This document shows, piece after piece, positions 56,268 through 64,000 of a stretch of DNA of 64,000 nucleotides. Within the stretch, counting starts at the first letter, position 1; each line of letters starts with the position of its first letter. The position numbers and the translations under genes were made by a program. Below the pieces are notes generated by a model. The model saw only the letters and a list, made by a program, of their open reading frames with translations. It did no database searches and was not told the origin of the DNA. The stretch covers positions 147,821,371-147,885,370 of the forward strand of contig CM024757.1 in the NCBI GenBank assembly GCA_014218235.1, read 5' to 3'. Origin of the DNA: Colocasia esculenta (taxonomy: Eukaryota; Streptophyta; Magnoliopsida; Alismatales; Araceae).

Positions 56268-58698
56268 AACCTCTGGGGGATGCCTGGAAGCTCGTCATCA
56301 GACCAGGCGAACACGTCCAAATTGGCCAGCAGGAACACTGTGTAGCGTTGCTGCTCGGCCTCTGTCAACAAGGCGCCAATGTATAAGACGTGTTCGGGGT
56401 CGTCGTCCACTTGAATAGGGATTAAGTCTTCAGCAGGCGTCCCTCGGCTGGTTGAAGGCTGATCGGAAGACGGGAGAGCCGGACCAGCGAGTGGTTGCTT
56501 GTCTCTCAAGGAGAGGACATAGCAACGGCGGGACTCGCGCTGACACCCGAGCACTTCGCCCACTCCGCTCGGAGTAGGGAACTTCATCTTCTGATGGAGC
56601 GACGAAGGTACTGCTTTGATGCGTCCGATCAGACCTCTGCCTAGGATAGCATTGTATCCAGGCATGTTGTTGACGACCAGGAAGTCAACAACTTTGGTCA
56701 CAGACCTTGGAGCCGTTCCCAAGGTGATCGGAAGGCGAACCCTTCCCATGGGCTGGACCGAAACTCCCGAAAAGCCGAAGAGTGGCGAATTTACAGGGGT
56801 GAGTTGATCGGTTCGCAGACCCATGAGGACAAAACAGTCATAAGCCAAGACATCGGGGGCGCTTCCATTATCTACCAGAATTCGGCGCACGTTACAGTGG
56901 TTGATGGTGGCCGAAACGACCAACGCATCAGTGTGTGGGGTCGTAACCCCTACAAGATCTTCATCCGAGAAGGTTATAGCCTCCTCGGGCTGTGTGCGTG
57001 CAGGACTGGCAGGATATGGAGCCGACCGAACAGCCGCAGGCCTGTCTACGACATGCACTCGCCTTGCGTAATCGCGTCGGCTTCGAGTGCTTTCTCCGCC
57101 CACGCGCCGAAACCTCCCGCGATCACGTTGATCTCTTGCCCATTGGCTCGTTGTTGATCGGCTGCTCGGGAGTGCGGTCTCGGCGTCGGGGGCGCTCTTC
57201 GTTCCGGCGCACGAACCGCCAAGGTAGCCACGCTTGATAAGGTCTTCGATTTCGTCCTTAAGCTGGCGGCACTCGGAGGTGTCGTGGCCGTGGTCGCGGT
57301 GGAAGCGACAGTATTTATTCTGATCGCGCTTCCGGGGGTCGGAGCGCATTCTTTGTGGCCACCGAACAAATGCTTCATCCCTGATCTCCGCCAGGATCTG
57401 TTCGGGTGCCACGGTGAGGGGGGTGTAGTTGGTGAAGGGGCGCGGACGACGCGGAGAATCGCCATTGCGTCGTCCCTTCTTCCGATCTCGGTCGGAACCG
57501 TTGTCGAAAGGCCGCTTCTTTTCCGACTGCTGCCCCCTGTTCGGCCCTGCTCGCCGCCAGGCTCTCCTCGCAGGCCGCGTGGCGCTGCGCGATGGAGAGT
57601 AGTTCGGCGAGGGTGGCAGGTTGCTGGACGCCGAGGGTCCTTTGCAGAAAGCCGTCATGAGTGCCCTGGATGAGAGCACTGGTGGCCAGAGGGACGTCCA
57701 GGCGCGAGATGCGAAGCGCCTCTGTTCGGAACCTCTTGACGAAGTCCCAGAGCCTGCCTCGCTTTTCTTCTGGCGCACGGTCAGGAGAGAAGCCGCCATC
57801 CGCGGCTGAGACCTTCCACCAAGGAAGTTGTCCCGAAAGGACTTCTTCAGTTGGCGGAAGGAGGTGATAGAGCCCGCAGGGAGGGTTTCAAACCAAGCCC
57901 TGGCGGTCTCCTTGAGGGTCGCGGGGAAAGCCCTGCATTTGGCCGCATCTGATGCTCCGTGGAACACCATATGCGATTCGAAGCCGTGGATGTGGTCGGC
58001 CGGGTCGGTTGTGCCGTCGTAGGGCGCGATGGTGGGAAGAGGGAGCTTGGAGGAGACCAGGGCCTCCAGAATCTCCCTGCTGAAAGGAGAGCGGAAGTCC
58101 AAGTCGTCCTCCGCTGGAGCCTTGCCCTCCGCACGCTGAACCATCGCGTCCACGCGGCGTTCGAGGTCGACCACGCGCCTGAGGCGCCTGGCGAGCTCCT
58201 GCTCGGAGTTGGCGGGGCCCCCTCGTCCAGAGGCGTTGGAGTTGCCTCCACGACCGATCGCGGCGGACGGGGGGAGATGATAGAGCGGCGGGGCGAACGC
58301 CCGCGACGCTCCGGTGCCCGTTCCTCCGACGGGGCCCGGTGAGACCGGCGCGGCGACTCTGCCTGCTGCTCCTGGGGCGCCTGGGGGACGCGGGAGCGGC
58401 GGTGCGACGACTCCGCCTGCCGCTCGCGCGGCAGGGAAACTGCCGGAGCCGCTGCTCCCGCCAACTGGGCCTGTAGGGCGAGGCAGATGCCTGTCAACTG
58501 CTGCATTTGCCCCGAAGCTCCGCTACTTCGAGGGCAGTTGTAGGTGTGCAGCCGGCGGTGCTGGGACGTCGTGATTAGCATCGACGGGGGCGATAACGAC
58601 GTCACCAGGGGGGATCGACGGCGAGAGTCCCCTCGTGACTGACGGGACCTCGTCGCCCTGCTTCCTACGTTCTGGTATGAGGTTCGTCCTCGAGCCAT
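56204..58698 (-). pseudogene. gag: Tat-type gag and protease, frameshifted
   Basis: Structural gag protein with protease fused behind it. The best ATG is at 58698 (MARGRTSYQN), 29 bases from the LTR edge. The first part is Arg/Ser/Pro-rich in one frame (to about 58170); the capsid (58174 onward) has SKLPLPTIAPYDGTTDPADHI and CRAFPATLKETARAWFETLP. A stretch of about 70 codons (about 57830-57590) reads in a wrong frame before recovering, which points to paired indels. The nucleocapsid motif CRFHRDHGHDTSEC (about 57267-57310) is the Tat-type zinc knuckle. Protease has RRILVDNGSAPDVLAYD (about 56840-56890), with Asn in place of Thr in the D-T-G motif, a variant common in this lineage. The frame ends near 56204 by a frameshift into RT. 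Confidence 0.88.
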
Positions 58699-58708
58699 GG
58701 CAGCGTCG

Positions 58709-58725
58709 TTCCCACAGACGCGCCA
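58709..58725 (-). other. Primer-binding site of the Tat/Retand-type element
   Basis: Minus strand TTGGCGCGTCTGTGGGA directly after the LTR end. It has the TGGCGC start seen in many plant gypsy elements. I cannot assign the primer tRNA with certainty. Confidence 0.6.
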
Positions 58726-58727
58726 AA

Positions 58728-59498
58728 TGTGGTGGTGTGATCCTGTTTGGACCTGAGCCAAACGGGCCTCCACTAATGAGAGAGGGAAGACGATCGTTGG
58801 TGAGGACGAAGGCCTGCAAAACCAAGAAGGATCAGGAGGCCCGTGAAGACCGGGGAAACCCTCCGATGCCTAAGTTAGTCCGGAGCTTGAGAGGCAGGGG
58901 GTTTCGGTATGTGAGATTGTGTTCGTGTGAGGAAGAGAACGTACCGTTGCATGGTACTGTACCTATGCTTTTATAGGCGTTGGTGCCGAGGCCAACGTGC
59001 GTAACGTTCGGCAGATCGTGCCTGAGGAGGTGCCTTGACGCACGCGCATAACGGAAGGAGTTATGACTCTGGTGCCCGTTAGGCTGCCAGGCAGTTCACG
59101 TCCCTTGATGGTGGAGAACGTGGCTTGGGGCGGTTACAGCCGCTCTGTAAGCCAGGGAGCCTGTTCGGCAGCCTTTGGGGACGCTTTCCGAGCTGGTGAC
59201 CCACAAAAGGGGGGTCGAACCTGCTGTTCGGTAATGTTGAGGCCGCCTCGCGCAGTTAGGCTACTGTTCCTGTTCGGAACCTTTCTGCGGGTGTTCGTTA
59301 GCGGAGGAACAGACGACCTGCTCGGGGGCACGCCGCCACGAGGCTTGACAGTGTCCGATCAGCTGGCGGTGTTCTTGAGATCATCACACCGTCTTGGGAT
59401 AAACGTGACCCGTTGAGATGGGGCCACGTCGGTTGACAGGACGTGTATGGGCCGTAGTGGGCCATTATGGGTATAGGGGGCCAGACTTGGCCACCACA
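58728..59498 (-). repeat. 5' LTR of the Tat/Retand-type element (771 bp)
   Basis: Pairs with 49112-49888. The TATA box on the minus strand is at about 58967-58977. Visible differences include a 2-base gap at about 58774, G/A at about 58751 and several single-base gaps. Confidence 0.95.
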
Positions 59499-59503
59499 AA
59501 AGT

Positions 59504-60824
59504 GTATCTTTACATATAATTGAAATGGTAGCAACACAGGAAGATAGAGATCGAACATAATGTGAGCCACAATGCAGTGGAATATTTAAATAAATAGTGA
59601 ATATGCATGGTGTGATAAGATAGTGAATATATGCATACAAACATGACGTAACACATACTTACCTTATCTTCGGCTTTGCAACGCCGCTCTGGAAGCAACA
59701 GGTAAACTTTATGTCGTGACGCTACAGTGAGCGAGAAGGATGCTGAGAAAAAAGAATACGCTTATAAAAATAGGTATGCAAGTTGTGAATATGATAGTTA
59801 AGGTATGTATGCAATATAAAAAAGAATCGTAACTTACCTGTTGCTTTGTAGCGTTGCCTACGATAAATCCCGAAAAGTAGTTGCCTGTATGACCCTGCAT
59901 GTTGGAAAAAATTAACAGTGAACATGGTGAAAAATGGGATACTTTTCTGCATAAATATGACGTAAGATAAACGTCGAAAAATAGTTGCCTATATGTCTGC
60001 GTAGAAGTTTGAAAAAATTAACACACTTAGATATGTAATCTAAAATAATGTCTAAAAGAAAATAAGTCAATCAGATTTGTTTAAAACAATTGAAATTAAG
60101 AAAGAAGATATGTAAAATGTTGAATGAACAGTATATCGCTACAGATATAAAACCTTGGTTTATCCCTTGAATGAACAGTATAAACCGTTGTATGTTCATT
60201 GTAAAACCTTGGTTTATCCCTTCAGATTAAAAAATAAATAAATTTAAACATAGACAGAAAAATAGAAATAACTTGAATCTAAAAGTAGCGCTAAAGTAAT
60301 TTTAGCAGCTTTCTGTAACTGCTACAGTAACAAATATGAGGTGTAAGATTCAATTTCTGATATTTTTGCATGTGAAATATCAAATCGGCACGGTTGTTAC
60401 ATGTGTAAAATCTCATTAACAAAAGAAGTGACTTGTATTATTTTATTTCTAGTGTATTATGTTTACCAATACCTAGAGAGAGAATTCTAACACCATATTT
60501 AAATAGGAAAAAATACGGCAAGAAGTTTAGTAGCAGTACATTGGAACTGCTACAGTAACTTTTTTAAAATACTATTATTTATGTTATAATTTTTATGTTG
60601 AAAAATACTATAAAATATAAAATCTAATGTTATCCAATCAGATTTTTCAAAACAAATTAAAAAAAACATAAAAATAGATAAAGTGTGAATCTACTATTTA
60701 TAACTGTAGCAAGCTACAGTGCTAGTACTCGATGGCGGAGGAGGAAGAGTCTACATGGCCGTTCGTCTCATGACAGAAGAAGGAGGAAGAGGACGGGGGA
60801 GGAGGGGGAGAAGGCGGGGCTTCC
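59504..60824. other. AT-rich noncoding DNA with a diverged duplication
   Basis: A block beginning gataaatcccgaaaagtagttgcc (59860) recurs as gataaacgtcgaaaaatagt (59968), about 107 bases apart, both ending ggaaaaaattaaca-like. Around 60130-60230 'ccttggtttatccctt' is duplicated. No gene is supported. Confidence 0.6.
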
Positions 60825-61720
60825 TTACCGACATGTGTTGTAGATTCGGGCGTTCTCCACGGTGGCTGTGAACCCACCGGCCGACGGGCAGCTAGTCTCC
60901 GACACGACGACGTCGACGTTGCTGGCCCCCACCCTGTCTAGCGTCGCGTACACGGCGCCCACCATGGCGTCGAACATGTTCTGGTACTCGAAGTCGTTGT
61001 AGCCGTCCACCACGATGATGTCCGGCATGGTGAACTGGGCGTAGTCGAGGTCGACGTTCTGGGGGTCGCCGACGTTGCTGAAGTAGGGGTAGACGTTCAC
61101 CAGGAGAGGCGCCCCCGGGCTGCGCAGGAACTCCACGATGGGCCCCATCACCGGCCACACCTAGGAGCTGAACTCGCCGATGGACGGTGGGTAGGACTCT
61201 CCCATGACGCCGTACTGCATCGACGTTGACACCTTGATCTGGTCTCGCAGGCCGGCGACGGCGAGGGACTGGTAGATGTTGCGCATGGCCGGAGGATGTA
61301 CTGGGCCACCCTTTGTCGAAGATGTCCTCGTTGCCGACGGCGACGTAGCGGAAGCAGACGTCGGGCCAGTAGGCAGAACGTTGTCCCGGACCCAATCGGA
61401 CGCAGCGGCGGGCTCTGGGCGAGGTCCCGGAGGGGGCCGGGGAAGTCGAGGAGAGATCGATGTTGGTGCTGCGGAGGGCCTGGAGTATTTGCTGGCCGGG
61501 GTAGTAGATCCTCATCCGGTGGATATGTTATGGGTATTTGGGGAACGGCGACGCCTGGTGCTAGCTCGCGGGCGAGCAGAGTCGGAAAACGTGGACGGGG
61601 AGGAGCGCACAGCTGGTGAGGTGTACACGGTCGCCGGCGGTGCGCTGGCAAGCAGCACGGCGACGGCGTGCGAACTTACGTCGGGGTAGGACTGGGCGGC
61701 TAACGCACAAACTAGAGGAG
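60825..61720 (-). pseudogene. Glucan endo-1,3-beta-glucosidase (GH17) pseudogene
   Basis: GH17 enzymes cut beta-1,3-glucans such as callose or fungal wall glucan and are usually secreted. The fragments in order: MRIYYPGQQILQALRSTNIDL (about 61515-61450), VCFRYVAVGNEDIF (about 61360-61317) with the proton-donor Glu, VWPVMGPIVEFL then PLLVNVYPYFSN (about 61160-61060), FDAMVGAVYATLDRVG, and VDVVVSETSCPSAGG (about 60913-60880) with the nucleophile Glu. Relatives have SETGWPS, so Gly-Trp is changed. At least three frameshifts and an in-frame TAG (about 61161) break the frame. The hydrophobic N-terminus near 61763-61690 may be the old signal peptide. No downstream part (usual length 320-350 residues or more) follows cleanly. 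Very GC-rich against AT-rich flanks. Confidence 0.88.
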
Positions 61721-61764
61721 AAGCAGAAAACAGAGAGGAGGAATGCACAAAGACCATGCACAAA

Positions 61765-62855
61765 GAGCAGTAAATGAAAAAATTCTTACTTACTTTGTTA
61801 TTACTTGCTTTTTAATCACACTTGCGGTTCTTACCTAGATTATATGAGCGTTTAGGCGTGTCAAAATCTCTAAAAATTTTAAAAAATTATGTGATGAGTT
61901 TTAGCAATAGCGACATGCTATTACCGGGAAAGGGAGGTTTAGGCTTGTATTTCTATGTTTACTGAGAAGTTTTAAACATTAATGTAATGCACGGGATAGA
62001 AATCAATTGTGTTTCTATTATTTATACCGAGAAATTTTAATGGGGAATAGATTACCAAGAATACTTAGTGGAGAGGTTTAAGCTTGTCCTGGTGTTGCCA
62101 CGTGGCAATACCAAGACTGAGAAAGACAACATATCTCAGTTTGAGCGGGAAACAAAATATTCTAGTGCTGCCAAGTGTACTTCTAAGACTGAGTTTTATT
62201 AGAATAATATAGATTAGATATCTATCTGTGCGATGCACAGAGATATTCAGATTTGATCAAATATTAATTTTAATTAATATTAAAGTTATATATTTACAAT
62301 TTTTAAAATAAAATATAACGAAAAAGATCTATTTAAAAATTGATAAGATGAATATTATAAAGTGTCAAACAAAATTATTCTTTGCCCTATAGCACCAGAA
62401 GGTTTTAGATTTAAATTTCAGATTTAAATTGTTTTTCATATTTAAATTGTTTATTAATTCTAAATAGATGAACCACTGTTTTGGCGAGACGGGGAGAGGG
62501 AGACGTTAGAAGAGTTGTGCTGTGGTGACGATGGCTGCTCAAAATTATATATATATATATATAAATACTTTTATTTATATGTTAGATATCAAAACTCTTT
62601 AAAAAAATTATATACGCAATTTCTTTGAAGTTTAAGATGAGAATATATATACAAACAGAAAAAAAAATATAATATATTTTAACAGGGCGACATCTGCAAC
62701 AGTTATTTCAGAATGGATCATAACAATAAAGATTCAAAATTATGGTACAAATGTTATATGCACGATGGATTTCCCTTACTGCATGCATCGGGACTTTAAC
62801 ATTAGCTTTTGTTTTATTTCTTTAATGGAGTGCCTCAAACCACCAACTTTTTGCG
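61765..62855. other. AT-rich spacer with a copy of the GCCACGTGGC module
   Basis: 62095-62240 carries tgccacgtggca, ccaagactgag, atatagattagata and gtgcgatgcac in the same order as the copies near 48453 and 48771. An (AT)n run lies at 62546-62564. No ORF is supported. Confidence 0.6.
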
Positions 62856-63600
62856 GAGAACATAAATCAGATGGGGAGGAAGAAGAGTGTCCCGCCCGGA
62901 AGAAAATAGCAGCGGCGCAGGGTGTGGGTCGTCGCGAGCAGCACGGCGGGTGAGTTTGCTCTGCAGAAAAGGGCGGAGGCGGAGGCGCCCGGGCGAGCGG
63001 CGTCGGATCGACGGACGCGGCCGGGTGAACAACGACGCGTCCGGTGTGCTGGCGGCTGGGTCGGCGCGCTGACGGGCAGCACGGCGACGGCGAGCGTAGA
63101 ACACAAATCAGATGTGGACGAAGAAGAGAGCCTTGACCGGAAGAAAGCAACAGCGGCGCAGGGTGGGTCACGACGTGCAGCAAGGTGGGGGCGAACGCGG
63201 CCGGGGCGGTGAGCACTGTTGCTGGGATGTGTGCGGCGACGGCTGCTAAAAAGGGTGAAGGCGAAGGCGGCCGGGCGAACGGCGAAGGCTTGGCGCACTG
63301 GGGAGCAGCGGCGGTGCGCACGACAATGGCGAGCGGAGGCGGACGCGGCCGGACAAACGACAGCAGGTCTGGTGCCCTGGCAGTTGGGTCGGCGCACTGA
63401 CGGGCAACGCGGCGGTGGTGAGCAGTGAGCGTCGACGGAGGCGGACGGAAGCGACAGCAGACGAGCGGGGAAGACGGACGCGGCCGGGTCAAGGATGTCG
63501 GGAGACTGCTGATGCCATTGGAGCATGATCTTCCACCAAACATCTACCCTCCAAGCAGTGTCGGCGTTGCACCGGTGCCGGTGACTATGCGGGAACCGCT
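62856..63600. repeat. GC-rich duplicated island
   Basis: A block starting gagaacataaatcagatg (62856) is repeated as tagaacacaaatcagatg (63097), 241 bases later, and includes gaagaaagcaacagcggcgcaggg-like sequence. Part of it (gttgggtcggcgcactgacgggca) occurs a third time near 63383. Long ORFs exist on both strands in several frames (up to 255 codons), which is what GC-rich DNA free of stops gives by chance. The Pro/Ala/Arg-rich translations match no family I know. Confidence 0.65.
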
Positions 63601-63669
63601 TAGAATTTAGATGAAGGGGTGCGAGGGAAGGTGGGAGAGAGAGTTTGGACAAAGAGAGTAGGACTGTAA

Positions 63670-63845
63670 ACGGAGCGGATATGAGTTTTTGCGTCCGCTC
63701 TGAATACATAATCGGATAATTCGTATCCGCTCCGAATAAAATTCAGATACGGAGCGAATATCTTAGTCGGATAATATTCGGATTCGGAGCGGATACGGAT
63801 ATTATCCGCTCTCTGAATCCGAATATTATCCACTTCGAAAATATG
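63670..63845. repeat. CGGATA/TATCCG palindromic repeat cluster
   Basis: Many alternating copies of ggagcggata, cggataatattcgg and tatccgctc within 170 bases can pair with each other into hairpins. No coding role is seen. It looks like part of a short inverted-repeat element. Confidence 0.7.
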
Positions 63846-64000
63846 AAACCTGATAAGAGGTATAAAGTGACCTAAAAATTAGAAGAAAAAAAATCTGTAA
63901 AATTCTAAAACACATATAAATACCACAAACTATCTCTAAATATTCATACAAATAGCATAGAATGGAAGTTCAACTACTACTTGACAATTAAGGAACCACT
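63846..64000. other. AT-rich sequence at the window edge
   Basis: Nothing recognisable is seen before the window ends. Confidence 0.5.

Larger units (their letters stand above)
49112..59498 (-). mobile_element. Complete Tat/Retand-type Ty3/gypsy element with an antisense gene
   Basis: Minus orientation: 3' LTR 49112-49888, purine tract, antisense accessory gene on the plus strand, pol, gag, primer-binding site, 5' LTR 58728-59498. Perfect target duplication AAAGT at 49107-49111 and 59499-59503. The pol carries a second, archaeal-type RNase H after the gypsy RNase H, a hallmark of the Tat lineage, and there is no chromodomain. The LTRs are close but show several substitutions and indels (777 and 771 bp). 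Several single-base frameshifts make the pol non-functional as read. Confidence 0.95.

Noticed and set aside
59063..59416. 117-codon ORF in the Tat LTR (also 49452-49649)
   Set aside because: LTR sequence read by chance; the two LTR copies break it differently.

Overview
This window is plant nuclear DNA made almost entirely of nested LTR retrotransposons and their debris. No complete, clearly functional host gene is visible. The evidence is Ty3/gypsy chromovirus (Tekay/Del type) and Tat/Retand-type elements, SIRE/Maximus-type Ty1/copia elements, a CACTA transposon end, and one broken GH17 beta-1,3-glucanase copy. The glucanase remnant and some anonymous islands are very GC-rich, which suggests a monocot. 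I cannot name the species from the sequence.

Layout from left to right. (1) 1-6101: the 3' part of a plus-strand Tat-type gypsy element whose gag-pol lies outside the window. It holds a 108-bp tandem array, an antisense (minus-strand) accessory gene with a spliced layout, and the 3' LTR at 5402-6101. A SIRE-type solo LTR (about 3113-4960) sits between the accessory gene and its likely promoter. (2) 6102-7777 and 21693-22130: AT-rich DNA and a GGGTAAGG-rich foldback repeat. (3) 7778-21692: a minus-strand Tekay-type element (3' LTR, chromodomain integrase, RT, protease, gag, PBS, 5' LTR) inserted into that repeat. Its 5' LTR is itself interrupted by a second solo LTR (16842-20099, flanked by CAAAG). 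(4) 22.1-26.5 kb: pieces of the 3' accessory ORF of SIRE-type elements, with a stray copia integrase fragment. (5) 26552-39579: a complete, young minus-strand SIRE-type copia element with near-identical 1.95-kb LTRs and the target duplication CTTCG, inserted into the remains of another, plus-strand SIRE-type element (accessory ORF about 39954-43006, 3' LTR 43230-44910). (6) 44911-49106: exon-like fragments, one CACTA end with GCGACGGC subterminal repeats, an unidentified ORF with an internal duplication, and AT-rich DNA. (7) 49112-59498: a complete minus-strand Tat/Retand-type element (LTRs 777 and 771 bp, target duplication AAAGT) whose plus-strand accessory gene (50300-52963) converges tail-to-tail with pol. 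(8) 59504-64000: AT-rich DNA, the GH17 pseudogene at about 60825-61720, and a GC-rich duplicated island.

The recurrent theme is accessory genes carried by retrotransposons. Both Tat elements carry an antisense gene built the same way: a domain resembling the 'putative gypsy-type transposon' family, then an intron, then a coiled coil. Four separate SIRE-type accessory ORFs (relatives of the 'putative plant transposon protein' family) occur in this one window, mostly without their pol genes. Family names are from recognition of motifs, not from searches.
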